Source: Plantago ovata (taxonomy: Eukaryota; Streptophyta; Magnoliopsida; Lamiales; Plantaginaceae). From it: a DNA stretch of 64,000 nt. Positions within the stretch are counted from its first letter, which is position 1. The number at the start of each line of letters is the position of its first letter. The stretch lies in contig CM051458.1 of assembly GCA_028274465.1 (NCBI GenBank), forward strand, positions 20,723,566-20,787,565, written 5' to 3'. Below are positions 21,720 to 34,272 of this stretch, piece after piece. The position numbers and the translations under genes were made by a program. The notes under the pieces were generated by a model, which was not told where the DNA came from, made no database searches, and saw only the letters and a program-made list of their open reading frames with translations.

Positions 21720-22080
21720 GGTAAAATGTAATTGAAACAAGTCTCCAAGATTCGGAACTTATTTATTTGCGGAGGTATACCTCCTTGCCTGTGTAATTTG
21801 AACAAAGTCCTCAAGTTTCGGACCTTTTGCTTCTTTACTTTATTATTATTGATAAATAATAACTCCGTTTCAAACATCTATTTAAGATGCGGAACCTCTG
21901 CTTGTTTGATTCACTGTTTGTTTAAATAATGATTCAATTTCAGACCAAGTCTTTGAGTTACGGAACCTTTGTTCGTTTATTTCACTATTGATAGATAATA
22001 ATCCTGTTTCAACCAAGTCCTTGAGCTTCGGGACTTCGTAACAAACTTGTTCTTTTCTCCAATAATCATCCGTATGTGTC
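21720..22080. repeat. Diverged short-period repeat downstream of the antisense ORF
   Basis: Segments of the form AAGTC(C/T)(C/T)(C/T)AAGNTTCGGAAC/ACCTTTG followed by a TTTATT…AATAATNNC spacer recur about four times at ~80-100 bp spacing. Divergence is high. Confidence 0.55.
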
Positions 22081-22323
22081 ACGGTCCCGATATTCCTCTT
22101 AGATGGAGGTTCGGATGTCAAACCAAAGAAGGTTCTTATTTCCGTTTAGTAACCGATTCGAGAATCGGAACATTAACCTAGCTATCCGTGGTTCGGACAC
22201 CTGTGGTGCTTAACCCATCTGTCGTAGATTATTTGCAAGTCATAGGGGTACGGAGGTTTTGCGTCAGAATTTCCGTCGGATTCAAAATTGTCACCAATTT
22301 CTTCCGTTCCTCCGTCTTTGTCC

Positions 22324-22785
22324 GACACTCCTTTTGACGTAAAATATGCGAAGCTCTCACGGTACTTATTTTAATAAGTTAAGACCTAAAAATTTTCCTG
22401 GTGAAAAAATTTTTCGTCTCGGTCCGCCTCCTCATCCGACGCTCATTTTGACGTAAAATATGCGAAGCTCTCACGGTACTTATTTTAATAAGTTAAGACC
22501 TAAAAATTTTCCTGGTGAAAAAATTTTTCGTCTCGGTCCGCCTCCTCCTCCGACGCTCATTTTGACGTAAAATATGCGAAGCTCTCACGGTACTTATTTT
22601 AATAAGTTAAGACCTAAAAATTTTCCCGGTGAAAATTTTCCGTCTCGGTCCGCCTCCTCATCCGACGCTCATTTTGGCGTAAAATATGCGAAGCTCTCAC
22701 GGTACTTATTTTAATAAGTTAAGACCTAAAAATTTTCCTGGTGAAAAAATTTTTCGTCTCGGTCCGCCTCCTCATCCTCTTTTGG
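22324..22785. repeat. ~114-bp tandem array in the Tat element
   Basis: Four copies begin at 22324, 22438, 22552 and 22664 (GACGCTCATTTTGACGTAAA…, then TCTCACGGTACTTATTTTAA and CTCGGTCCGCCTCCTC). Near-identical copies imply recent amplification. Confidence 0.93.
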
Positions 22786-23035
22786 TTCTTTGTCTCTCAA
22801 TAGCAATTTCATCTGTGTAAAATTGCTATCTTAATAAGTATTTGACAAACATCTAAAATGTTAAGGCCGTAACAAACTTTCATCAAACTGAATTGTTCAT
22901 AAGTAGCTGTTAATGAATTTGACGGAAATCATTACAACTCTTTAGACAAATAAAAAGGTTCAAAAAAGGAAAAATAAAACAAAACATCAAAGTTCCTAGG
23001 TGGTTTTCTACTCTCCCGTCTTTGTTCTTCCTTCC
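22786..23035. other. Spacer between tandem array and integrase end
   Basis: 3'-untranslated part of the Tat element. No further feature seen. Confidence 0.5.
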
Positions 23036-26000
23036 TCAAGTGTAGAATTTCCTCAGGTTCTTGATGTTCCATGGTCTCTTCCATCCTTTGTCTTCTTCAT
23101 CTGCTAGCTCGTAGCTGCCATTTGCTCCTGCTTTGGTGATTTTGTATGGCCCTTTCCATTTTGGCTCAAGTTTGCCTGTTCCATCTTGCTGTGTTGCTTT
23201 CCTCAGTACCAGATCTCCTACTTGTAGCTCTCTGTTCTTCACATTCTTGTTGTAGCTTCTTGCCACTCTGTTCTGGTAGTTTATGATCCTCACTAGAGCA
23301 GTACTTCTTAGTTCCTCCAATGTGTCTAGGTCCATAACTCTTGCCTCATGGTTGTCTCCTGGTTCGTAACCTTGTATCCTCAGGGTCTCTACCACTGCCT
23401 CAGCCGGTATCACAGCTTCTGATCCATAGACCAAGTGAAATGGTGTTTCTTGAGTCGCTGTTCTTGAGGTAGTTCTGTATGCCCATAGGACTCCATCTAG
23501 CTCATCTACCCAATCTCCTTGGCATGCCTTAAGTCTCTTCTCAATAAGTTCCACCAACGTCCTGTTGGTTCTCTCCACTTGACCATTTGATTGGGGATAG
23601 TAAACTGATGTGAACCTTTGCTCTATCTTCATCTTTTTGCACCACTCTTTGAGCTTCTTTCCAGAGAATTGTGTTCCATTGTCCGAGACTATAGCTCTTG
23701 GTAGCCCGAACCGACACACTATATTCTTCCAAATGAAGTCCAGCACCTTGTTCTCTGAGATTGTGGATACTGCCTCCGCCTCGACCCATTTGGAGAAATA
23801 TTCAACTGCTACAATTAGGAACTTCTTCTGCCCCGTTCCTTTTGGTAACGGCCCTACTATATCAATTCCCCATCTGTCAAACGGGCATGTGATTATAGTT
23901 TGCTTGATCTCTCTGGCTGGCTTTGTGCTTTGCTTGGCATATTTCTGACACTCCGTGCATGCTTTTGCATATCGAATAGAATCTGCAATGATTTTCGGCC
24001 AATAGTATCCTTGTCTCAAAATTTTCTGAGCTAATGACCTTCCTCCAGAGTGATTTCCACAACTTCCTTCATGTACTTCCGCCAAAATCTGTTTTGCTTC
24101 CAAATTTGTCAAGCATCTCAAGTGAGTACCTGCAAATGATCTCCGGTACAAGTCATTCCCAATCATCAAGTATCTTAGTGATCTTGCAACCACTCTCCTT
24201 GCATGGTCCTTAATAACCGGGAGCGTTCCCCTAGTCAAGTATCTCCTGATCTCTTGCATCCAATTATCATCTTCCTCGATGTTCAAGATGAGCTGTTCTT
24301 CTACCGTGACGGACGGTTTGGTTTGTTCCATCAGCATTATCCTCCTTGTGTCTATTGCTCCTGAGGTAGATGCATATTTGGCTAACACATCGGCTCTATC
24401 ATTTTCTCTTCGGGGGATCAACTTCAGCTGGAATTCTTTGAACTCTTCCGCTTCCTCTTTCAGAAAGTTTAGATAGCTCCTCATACTAGGGTGTGTTGCC
24501 TCGAATTGTCCCCGAAATTGATATTCTACCAGCTGCGAATCTGTGTATGCCTCCAAATATTCTACTCCCAAGGCCTTTGCTATTTTTATCCCATTCAAAA
24601 GAGCTTCATATTCTGCCTCATTGTTTGTGATCTTGAAAGGTAGTGTGATCGCGAATTCTAGTTCTGCCCCTCTTGGTCCAACTAGATACACTCCTGCTCC
24701 TCCAACATTTGTCAAAGAAGATCCATCTACTCTTAACTCCCAGCATTCTTTGCTCTCTTGCTTTTGACTCCTTTCTTTTTCTTTCACCACTTCATCTTCT
24801 GCTTTATTTTCTTGGTTATTTGCAGGGTTCTCCATTAAGGACAAGACGGATGCCTTTTTACTTTCTTCTTCTTCTGTAACCATGTGTTGTGGTCTTGTTG
24901 GGAACTCTACGATGAAGTCTGCGATCACTTGAGCTTTCCTTGCTGACGGAGCTTGGAAATCTATATCATGCTCACTTAACTCAATAGCCCACTTGGCTAA
25001 CCTTCCTGAATGTTCTGGTCTCCCTAACACTTGCTTCAGGGGTTCGTGTGTAAGTACAATGACCTTATGAGCTCGAAAATATGGTTTCAGCTTCCTTGTG
25101 GTGTGAAGTAGGGCATAAGCTAGCTTCTCCACGTCCAAATATCTTGTTTCTGCCGCCGCCAATGCCTTACTGACGTAGTAAATGGGCAGGCATTCACTAC
25201 CTTGCATCCTTACCAAAACGGAGCTGATAGCTTCGTATGTATAGGCTAAGTACAAGTATAGTGGCTCTCCTTCTAATGCTTTTGAGAGTAGTGGCGGCGA
25301 TTGTAGGTAGCTCTTGAGGTCTTCCAGTGCTTGTTTGCACTCATCATCCCACACAAAATTTTCATTCTTCTTTTTATCTTTCTTTGATTTCCTCAGTATC
25401 TTGAAAAAAGGAAGGTTCTTCTCTGCTGACCTTGAGATGAACCGACTCAGCGCAATGACCTTCCCTACTAACTGCTGTACCTCATTGTGTGTTCTCGGAT
25501 GCGGTAGGTCTTGTATTGCTCGGATCTTTTCTGGATTTGCTTCTATCCCTCTCTCTGTGACCATGTATCCCAAAATTTTCCTCCTTTCACTCCGAAAGTG
25601 CATTTTGCAGGGTTGAGTTTCATCCCATACTTTCTCAAGATAGCAAAACACTTGTTCAAATGTGCTATATGGTCTATTTCCTTCTTGCTCTTTACCAGCA
25701 TGTCATCCACATAAACCTCCATTGTTTTACCTATCTCCTCCTTGAACATTTGGTTCACGAGCCTTTGGTAAGTTGCTCCTGCATTTTTCAAGCCGAAGGG
25801 CATGACTTTAAAGCAATAAACACCTCCAGCTGCAAAAAATGCTGTTCTTGGGATATCCTCTTTTGCCATCTTGATTTGGTAAAAGCCTTGATACGCATCC
25901 ATGAAGCTTAACAAGGCACATCCCGCTGTTGAATCCACTAGCTGATCTATCCTTGGGAGAGGGTAGGGATCCTTTGGGCAGAATTTGTTAAGTCGTGTAA

Positions 26001-27276
26001 AGTTATTACACATCCTCCACTTGCCAGTCCCTGGCTTTCTACCAACACTACATTGCACACCCAGTTCGAATAGCGGACTTCCTCAATGTGTCCGGCTTTT
26101 AGGAGTCTCTCCACCTCCGCAGCTATAATCGCTTCTTGCTTTGGTCCAAAGTTAGTTCTCTTTTGCCTTATGTGTGTGACTTTGGGGTCCATGTTCAGCC
26201 TGTGGACTGCTATGGACGGATCGATCCCTACCAAGTCGTTTGTGCTCCAAGCAAACACATCGGCATTCTCCTTGAGACACGCTATTAACTTACATTCCAC
26301 TTCCCAATCCATCTCTGTTCCTATCCTTGTTGTTTTCTCCGGTTCTCCATCTATGATCTGCACTTCCCTGATCGTCTCTTGGGTTGTATCTTGTTTTGCT
26401 GTAAGAATCTTTTCTTAGGAGTTGGAGCGACGGGCTCCTCTGGGATGACCTTGTACTCCTCTGGGAGGATCTCTTCCTCCTTGAGTTCTTCTCTTGCTTT
26501 TAAAGCTTCTCCTCTTCTTTGGTCTTTAGTAAGTGACGGACTCACTTTTCGCTTCTTTGTGGGCGCTTCTTTGATGACAAACATTTCTCTTTCCTCTCTC
26601 GTCCTCCGATCTCTTGCTTCTTCTTTCGAAAGTGAGTTTCTCCTGACTGAGAGAGTGTAGCACTCCCAAGCTTGATTTATGTTTCCCACTTCTTGTCCTA
26701 TTCCTGTCGGCGTAGGAAACTTTACTCTATTGTGTAGAGTTGATGCCACTGCGTGAAAGATCCGAAGTGCTGGTCTTCCTAGCACCACTTGGTAAGAAAC
26801 TCAATGTCCACCACTAGGAACGGTATATGTCGTGTCACTCTTTGTGGCTTTGTACCCAAGGAAACTTTTAAGTACACTCTCCCCAACGGGTAAATTTGCT
26901 CACCTCCAAAACCAACTAAGGAGCTTCCGACCTTTTCCATTTCTCTGAGATCAACCCTCATTCTCTTCAACGTTCTTAGCAATATAACATTGACCGAGCT
27001 TCCCGTGTCCACTAGAACCTTCCTTACCGTATAGGCCGCGATGTCCGCTGAAACTACCAATGGCACATCCGGCTCTTCGGTATCTCCATCACATGGGCTC
27101 TGGTTTGGGATCTCGCTGTCGTCGAATGTTATCTTGTTATCCGCTGAACCTTTTGTACACGGATCTCCATATGCATCAGCGACCTCTCTCAGATACGAGG
27201 CTGTTTTCTCTCTAGCCTTCCTCGTGTCTCCCCCTGCCGGTCCTCCAGATATGGTGATGACTCCAAACCTTGGCAA
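23036..27276 (-). CDS. pol region of the Tat element: protease, RT, dual RNase H, integrase
   Basis: In minus-strand order: an aspartic protease with LVDTGSSVNVILLRTLKRM (~26990-26930); RT with FCPKDPYPLPRIDQLVDSTAG and YVDDMLVKSKKE (~26000-25670); a Ty3-type RNase H region (YVSKALAAAETRYLDVEKLA); a second RNase H (LRVDGSSLTNVGGAGVYLV… ending ENDRADVLAKYAS); and integrase with a zinc-binding H-H-C-C part (HSGG … CTECQKYAK), core WGIDIVGPLPKGTGQKKFL with D-D-E residues, and a C-terminal VGDLVLRKA…KWKGPYKI module. Together these copy the element RNA into DNA and insert it. Treat as mobile-element sequence. Confidence 0.9.
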
Positions 27277-29551
27277 GTTATCATCATCCTCTTCTTCATC
27301 CCTTTGTCTTTCCTTGTTCCTTCGATGATGATCTTGTTCTCTGGCTTTGCCTTTGTCCTCGTACCTCCCCTCTCTATCCTCTTCTCTTCTTTCTTTCTCT
27401 GTCGATCTCTTCTCTCATGTCTTGATTGTTCCTCTTTGGCTTCAAACCTTCTCAAGTAACCATCTCTTACTAATCCCTCTATCTCGGTCTTTAGCCACAT
27501 ACAATCTTCAGTGTCATGACCTTTCCCTCTATGAAATTTGCAATAAAGTCTAGAGTTTTCAGATCTCTCCGAAGGTTGTATAGGCTTTGGCCACTTTATG
27601 TTTATCTTCTGCTCAACTATCGATGCCAAGATGTCGGATCTTGGTCGATTTAGAGCTGTGTAGTATGTGTATCTCTTGGGTGGAGTTCTCTCCTGGGGAA
27701 ATGGTTTCTCCCGTCTTTCCCTCCTCTTTGATCTGGCTTCTTAAACTTCGAGGAATTGTTCGGATTGTTCGGCTTGATTAGTTCCTTATCTTTCTTGTAC
27801 CCCGCTCTGATCTGCGCATTTCTCTAAAATCTTCGGAGTTCTTGAAGCTAGAGCACATTTCATCAAAATCTTCATCTGTCTCCAGATTTTGCCCATTTGT
27901 GGCTATCACATCTCTGAGTCTCTGATTGGTTGTATTCTCATACAGGTATATGGCCCTTTGTTTGACATTATGGGGTTCAACTTCCATGGCTACCTCATTG
28001 AATCTCACGAGAAAGTGACGTACGTTCTCTTGAGGATCTTGGATGATCTTTTTGAGGTCAGTAGAGGGTTTTTTCATCTTCCTCATTCTGTCAAACTTAT
28101 GCACAAACTCGTTCTTGAGCTGCTCATAGCTCTTTATTGACCCATGCGCTAATCGTCCCCACCAGTCCATAGCGTCGTCAAAGAGAGTGGTTGGAAATGT
28201 TAGAGCACACATGTTTTCATTGTGTCCATACGCTTCCATCCTGCTCTCAAATCTACTGATAAATCCGTATGGACATGATTTTCCATAGTACTGCTCCAAT
28301 GATGGTATGGTGGTGTCAGGCTTCTTTTGCTCCTTTCTGATTTCCAAACTCAATGGGTTCTTGATTTGGACTTTCTCCTTCTCTTTAGATGATATCTGCT
28401 TGCTTAGGTCATTCATCTTTTTAAGAAGTTCTCTCTGCTCTTTTGCTATCTCTTCCGGTGTCAATTGTTTCTCCATCTCTTGTCTTGTTTGTCCACCTTG
28501 TGGTTGAGTTTCTCTTGCATGCTCCCGGGATCGATGAACAGTAGTAACCATCGCATCTTGAGTTGGAATTAGTTGAGTCGTGCTTATCCCTGTGGTGGGT
28601 ACCACTCTCGCGTTTTCTGCTTGAATATCCGACCTTCTTTGGAGCACTTGCCTTAAATCTTCTGACCTTGTAACACCTTGTGCTTGACCTTGAGTAGTCC
28701 TCGTCTCCCATGGAAAAGTAAGTCTATCTTGAACTGGTCTACTTGATGTCCCACCCAAGTCCAAGTTCAGTGGACGTGTCGGAGCGGGAGGATTAACATG
28801 ACGTATGTTATCCTGCAAGTTCAAGAGGTCATTGTTGGTTAAATCTACTACGCTTCTCATAGGTTGAGTAGCCAAGGGCAAAGTAACATGTCGGATGTTT
28901 TCTCTTGTTGTGGCTACCTGAGCATGCGATGGTGCTAGCAAAGAGGTTGGAATCTCAGTGGTACCTCCTAACTCAAATTGAAACAAGTCATGAAGTCGAC
29001 TTAGTTGCTCATTTGTCAAACCAAAGAGTGCGCGATTGTCCAACACATGTCCATTTGGCAACACAAAATTCCTTTCCTGAGCTTGTGAATCTTGAACCGG
29101 GATAGCTGTCGTAACTACCCCCCTCTGTCAAGCCAGGGACAAATGGTGGTGCTAATGGGTTCAACGGTTGAGATCCTTGAAGTGTGGTCTCAACTGTGGG
29201 ATTTACTACCACCGGACTCACCGTCCTTGCTAGATTGTCTTGCACAAGATTTCTTCTGGCATCTTCTAGTTGACGTAACTCTTCCTCTGCCACTCTCCTT
29301 CGGTGTTCCAAGTTGTTTAGCTCTGCTCTTTGAATAGCCAATCTCCTCTCTCTCTCTTGCTCATTGCCCAGTGAATTTGTAGCTGAGTTACTAGCAGTGT
29401 CTCCATCCCGCTGTTCATTTCTTCTCCCTACATTTACATTTCTACTGACTCCACTATTTCCTCTTCCCCCTCTTGACTTTCCTCTTCCTCGGCCTGGTGG
29501 CCTTCCTCTTCCTCTTCCTTGGTTTCGAGTTGAATAATTATGTCCTACCAT
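27189..29551 (-). CDS. gag region of the Tat element
   Basis: It starts at 29551 just after the primer-binding site with an Arg/Gly-rich N-terminus (GRGRGRPPGRGRGKSRGG). It continues through a Gln/Thr-rich part to the retrotransposon gag domain (SYEQLKNEFVHKFDRMRK … NVRHFLVRFNEVAMEV, ~28130-27960). It ends with a zinc-knuckle-like CKFHRGKGHDTEDC (~27540). This is the structural protein region of the element. Confidence 0.82.
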
Positions 29552-29590
29552 CTCTTCTCAGTGGAGTCCTGGAAATCTTTTAGTAAAGAT

Positions 29591-29608
29591 TCCCACAGAC
29601 GGCGCCAA
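29591..29608 (-). promoter_or_regulatory. Primer-binding site of the Tat element
   Basis: On the minus strand, TTGGCGCCGTCTGTGGGA starts a few bases after the 5' LTR end. This TGGCGCCGTCTGTGGG form is common in Tat-type plant elements. Confidence 0.7.
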
Positions 29609-29610
29609 AA

Positions 29611-30461
29611 TGTAGAGGTGAAATTCTAGTAAGATTACAAACGCTCTCAAATTACAAACTTCTCGAACTATAAAGAACTACAAACTCTCTAAGTCACCAT
29701 AATTTAGCACAACACCCGAGTCTTTGTTCAATGCGAGCTCTCAAGTCTTCTGGATCTCTCTATGTCCAGTTGTGCACCTGAGATTAGAAAGGCGCGTGTG
29801 GATGTGTGTTTATCTTCGGCTTGCCTAAGTCAAGCCGGTGCAAGACTTTACTTGAAGGAGTTTGAAGGTTCTCCTTGTCCGAGAGTAATAAATGTACTTA
29901 ATTAAGACCAGTTACCTTTTTCTTTGGAAATGGTGCCCTTATATAGTTGATGGCAAACCCTAGGTCCGCCCAATCTCCTGCTTCCATCTGTCAGCTTCAT
30001 ATTCGTCCACCTATGTTGAGTAGGCCCAACGTTGACCTTTATGGGCTTGGCCCAGGCCCATTTGCGTACATCTTCTTGTGCTATCTAGAAGATTCCACAC
30101 TTCTCTTGTCCTTTCTCTCTATGTCGTTTGTGATGCGAACCTTGTCCTGACCCAATTGTAAGACAATACAAACAAGTATTTAAGCTTCGTAATAAATGAG
30201 CTTCGTATACTCTAACCTGTTAAGTGTTTGCGCAATGCTCCTTGTCTCTCTGACCATTGTTCCGGACCTCCAAATCTCTCCCTCTCTAAAAGGGGTTATT
30301 TTAATGAATTAGGCACATTTGTAAAAATGCCCTAGAGGCTCACATAATTCAAGGTTCGGATCCTCTAGGTTCGCGGCCTTTCACCGACGCTTGTACTTGT
30401 GAAGCCTCTTAGTTCGTGGTGAAACGCACGATACGAACTAGACATATTTTCCTTATCAACA
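29611..30461 (-). repeat. 5' LTR of the Tat element
   Basis: 851 bp. Differs from the LTR at 16411-17261 at about three positions by eye. Confidence 0.95.
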
Positions 30462-30466
30462 GGCCT
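30462..30466. repeat. Target-site duplication GGCCT (right)
   Basis: Matches 16406-16410. The interrupted pre-insertion sequence reads …GTTGCGGAAGGGCCT / GCTGAAACAG…. Confidence 0.92.
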
Positions 30467-30882
30467 GCTGAAACAGAACCAAGTTCTTCTCTTAATGGGG
30501 ATGCGAATGTTGATTGATGGCGCTGCAAGCTACGGCGCTGCAAGCTACGTGAGAAAAGTTAGTGAAGTTGCTGCTAATTATCTTCCAATTTATTACTACA
30601 AATTATCATCTTATGCAATTAATTAACATAAACGATCAATATATATACATATACATATATTAAAATTTAAAATATTGTTACCAGCATTATAATTATTAGA
30701 GTTTTTTTAATCCATGTTGTTAGCAATTTTTTCGTAGAATTGTTTTTTATGAACTTTAAACGCGAATTATTCCATAATAATATTACTAAAAAAGAAATTA
30801 TAATATGAAAGTAAATTCTAAAAACACTTCTTAATAAAACTTTAAGTTAGGAGTATATATGTTCGTAATTAATTAATTATTA
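30467..30882. other. Continuation of the fragment mosaic, then AT-rich DNA
   Basis: The first ~60 bp (GCTGAAACAGAACCAAG…) continue the sequence interrupted by the Tat element. They may be part of a further captured exon, but I do not recognise it. A GGCGCTGCAAGCTAC unit is doubled at 30519-30548. The rest is AT-rich with nothing identified. Confidence 0.4.
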
Positions 30883-31005
30883 AATATAATAAGCCTTTTG
30901 ATTCAATCAATTGATTGACCTACCAATCAATTTTAAACCGTTGATCTTAGTTATTCAGTTTCAATCTGGTGCCTACATGCCTACATGTGTCATTAAGTAT
31001 TTTTT
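30883..31005 (+). repeat. Dispersed repeat, copy A
   Basis: Shares AATATAATAAGCC, TTGATTCAATCAATTGATTG, ACCTACCAATCAATTTTA, GTTGATCTTA and TATTCAGTTTCAATCT with copy B at 39982-40095, right after the Helitron 3' end. Confidence 0.8.
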
Positions 31006-31379
31006 CCTTTTGAAATTACTATTTTGATATTTATTGAGATATTTAGTTTTATCGGGTTGGTGACTAATATTTTATTATTCGTGCATATTTCAAATTGATT
31101 AACATGATCGGTATTATTATTTAATTTACAAACGAATTAATTAATTATGCTGAATATTTGCGGTATGTGTACACAAATTCACAAAATATATTGCTACTAG
31201 GCCGTGAGTAGAGTTTGATAGTAATATTAAATTCACAAAATATATTGCTACTAGGCCGTGAGTAGAGTTTGATAGTAATATTATTGTTATTATATTTATT
31301 TTTATTCCAACTCTTATGTAATGGATAAAAAGGAGATATTTTCTCACAAGTATACAATACAATAGATACCTACATAATA
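31006..31379. repeat. AT-rich stretch with a 54-bp tandem duplication
   Basis: AAATTCACAAAATATATTGC…GATAGTAATATT occurs at 31175-31228 and 31229-31282 with no difference seen. Nothing else is recognised. Confidence 0.85.
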
Positions 31380-31861
31380 TATAATTCCTAATAAATTACT
31401 ACTATATATATTCCCACACCACCATCGTAATATATTTTCTTTCTTACGTTATTCTGGATTTGAAGACTCGTTAGAAGCTGAGGACGATTCACGCCTCCAC
31501 CGTGAAAGTTTAAGAAACATCATTGTTCCTCCGCCTCACTCTGCTCTTAACATTCAGGTACCTTTTTTCTCTCCATGGAATTTTTCTTTAATAATTTCAT
31601 AGCACGTCATACTTTCATGTGTTAAATAAGCTGACAAACTGGTTGATGGGTTTGATTATGTTCACTTCCACGCTTCAGATAGATTCATATTTTACTAAGT
31701 TAATATTTACTTAAATGGTTAAATAGTGCATGTCAATTAAAGTTCCTTGTAGCATATACATTGTTTCCTGTGACCTTGGTTTAAATTTGGCTGCACATTG
31801 GTAGCAAGTTAACACATACAAAAAGTGTGATTTGCACTATACTTATGAATGACTTAGGAGG

Positions 31862-32041
31862 ATGGAAGACCAATTAAGCAAGGCCCATGAAATTGGACCG
31901 CACACTGCCAATTGGGGAGTGAGGGTTATTGTTTTAGTCAAGAAACCGTTTTTGATATCAAAGAAAAGCGATCGGACGAAGTACCAAAATCTGGTTCTTG
32001 CGGATGAATGGGTAATTAGACATAATTTTACAATTCTGTAT

Positions 32042-32078
<37 letters not shown>

Positions 32079-33748
32079 CTGTACTTTTTATCCTTTTCAA
32101 ATTGTCTTCTAAATTCTGCAATGATTTTATTAATTCTCAGGGTAATTGCGTTGATGCCGTGATATATGGTTCAGATATAGACCTATATAAGGATATAATC
32201 CTACAAGACATGACTTATGTCATATCAAACACAGGGATCAGAAGAGCAAATAAAACATTCAAGTCTCCTTTTTCTCAGAGTGCTTTTTATAATTGGGTAA
32301 TCAATGCACAAACTTTGGTGGTAGCTGTTGAACGTCCTACCATAGTTAAAAATCCTTTTCAAGGATATTTTTCAAACCGTGATGATTTTGTGATAGATTC
32401 TTCGTTGAGTAAGTATTGAAAAATGCTAACATTTCTTATTACGTTGGTATATGAATTCATATTTAAATAATTTAATCTTGATCTCTCTTTTTCTTTTTTT
32501 TTTTTAAATTTAGATGTCATTGTGGTGGTTATTAAGAAGAACAAGATCGTCCCACATCTACAGGTCCTGTGAATGATTATGTTTGCCTTGACAATAAGTA
32601 AGTTTTCGAAAATTTATATTTCCATAATTTATACAAGTCATAATATGGAGAATACTATGTACAACTCTTTTATTTTTTATTATAATGTTTCATGTTCAAT
32701 GTAATAAGATTCACTCTGTGGAAAAACACTATTACTGATAGGACGCGTTCTGTCCTTTTGCAAGATACTCCAGTTGTGACCCTTATTAATTTCAAGGTTC
32801 ACAAAAGTTCGGTATGTTTATATTTTTAAATGAATATAAATAGATGTAATATTGTTATAACTATTTATTTAATATTTATTACAATAATATAGGTAAATCA
32901 CTCTCTCCAAATTGGGACTCGTTGGTCATAACACAATTAGATGTTAATCCGACCGTGATGGAAATGCAAAAATGGTAATGTTAAGCAATCATAAGTCCAT
33001 AATGCAACCATATAAATATTGCTCTTATTTGTCCGTTTCCTTTTTTTTTAAAAAAAAGAGAACTTACTATTGTTTGTTTGTTTGTTTTAAATGAACATAT
33101 ATGCTGATGTAGAGCAAAAGACAAGTGAGGGTCAGAAGAACAACAATGTACAATCTGCCAAAGAAATCTTCAACGTGGATGTAATTTTGGGAGACGGTAA
33201 AAACCTAACATATTTAAATTTTGTATTAATTTTGAATTCTATGACCATCTAAATTTCGTCAATTGATTATTGTTATAATGTTTAAAATTGTGCATGAAGA
33301 AATCCACCCGTTAAGGACCAACAATTCAATTCAAAAGGTCTACCATCCACCAGAAATACTGAAGACTCGGACATGTTACCATGTAGACTAACTCCCAAAG
33401 ATGCTATAAATGCTGTTAGGATCAAAATTGAAGGTGTCTTACATTTACAATAAGTTTTCTTTTCTTTAATTACCTGCTACTTACTATTTGCAATAGTTAA
33501 ATAACCTTAAACATGAAAAATAAATAACAGAAGAGGACGCAGAGAAAGAAGCTGCATGGCAAGCAAGGATGATGGCAGTCGAACAAATGGAAAATGGTAT
33601 GTTAATACGCATCAAATATTATCTACATATTTTATTCCTTCATAATAATATAATTTATTATTGTAAAATTTCATTAGGAACACATGAAGATCGCAAGGAG
33701 AAAAAGAACAACAGGGTTCGAGGACAGAAGCGCAAAACTACAGAATAA
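31862..33748 (+). pseudogene. RPA70-like single-strand DNA-binding protein gene of the Helitron
   Basis: Exons recognised: 31862-32011, 32141-32408, 32514-32597, 32709-32811 and 32893-32974, with GT-AG borders. Later pieces end at 33748. The first two read MEDQLSKAHEIGPHTANWGVRV… and GNCVDAVIYGSDIDLYKDIILQDMTYVISNTG, the OB-fold A of plant RPA1-like proteins. Exon 4 gives FTLWKNTITDRTRSVLLQ and exon 5 SLSPNWDSLVITQLD. The product would bind single-stranded DNA during rolling-circle transposition. Frame changes occur in exon 3 (after KKNKIV) and at the start of exon 5, so it is decayed. A Lys/Arg-rich last exon (EKKNN…QKRKTTE) closes it. Confidence 0.78.
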
Positions 33749-33828
33749 TTGCTCCATGAATTATTTTTTTAATTTACATTGTTTTTTTTTGTTAGAATAT
33801 GAATTATTATCAAACTTGGAAGAGATTT

Positions 33829-33990
33829 CAGACTTGGATCTTTTATCATTCATTATTTTCAGACTTGGATCTTTTAGATTTCAGACTTGGATCTTCATAC
33901 TAGGATCTTTTACATTTCAGACTTGGATCTTTTATCATTTATTATTTTCAGGCTTGGATCTTTTACATTTCAGGCTTGGAGCTTTTACAT
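33829..33990. repeat. Short repeats of a CAGACTTGGATCTTTT motif
   Basis: Seven to eight near-copies of CAGACTTGGATCTTTTA(C/T)A in ~160 bp, between the two copies of the RPA-like last exon. Confidence 0.85.
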
Positions 33991-34147
33991 TTTAGACTAT
34001 GTTTTAATTGCTTTACAATAATTATCTTAATGTTATTTTATTATGGATATTGCAGTGTTATTAGTTACGCAACAATGACTTCATTCATAAATTACATGTG
34101 CATTGTTTGATAATTGATACCAACATTTTTTATTATCCAAAACTGTA

Positions 34148-34220
34148 TAGAAACCCATGATGAAACCAAGGAGAAAAAGAATAATCGGATTCAAGGACGA
34201 AAACGCAAGACTACGGAATA
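34148..34220 (+). pseudogene. Duplicated last exon of the Helitron RPA-like gene
   Basis: GAGAAAAAGAA(C/T)AA(C/T)(A/C)GG…CGCAA(A/G)ACTAC(A/G)GAATAATTGCTC at 33698-33755 is repeated here. It encodes the same basic tail (EKKNNRIQGRKRKTTE, stop). The copies are ~460 bp apart. Confidence 0.8.
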
Positions 34221-34272
34221 ATTGCTCTACGATTAATCTATGCAAAGAAGATTAGTTAATAATTCATTTTAA

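Larger units (their letters stand above)
16411..30461 (-). mobile_element. Young Tat-lineage Ty3/gypsy LTR retrotransposon, 14,051 bp
   Basis: Two 851-bp LTRs flank the element, with a GGCCT target duplication on both sides. Minus-strand order: 5' LTR (30461-29611), primer-binding site, gag, protease, RT, RNase H, a second archaeal-type RNase H, integrase, then ~5.8 kb of 3' region with an antisense ORF region and tandem repeats, then 3' LTR. The second RNase H (LRVDGSSLTNVGGAGVYLVGP) and the antisense ORF mark the Tat lineage (Retand-like). By eye the LTRs differ at about three of 851 bases. At an assumed 1.3e-8 substitutions per site per year this means roughly 0.1-0.2 million years. The element looks structurally whole, with few breaks at most. 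Confidence 0.93.

Noticed and set aside
22324-22785. CRISPR-like array
   Set aside because: The copies are head-to-tail with no unique spacers, in a plant retrotransposon; it is a plain tandem array.
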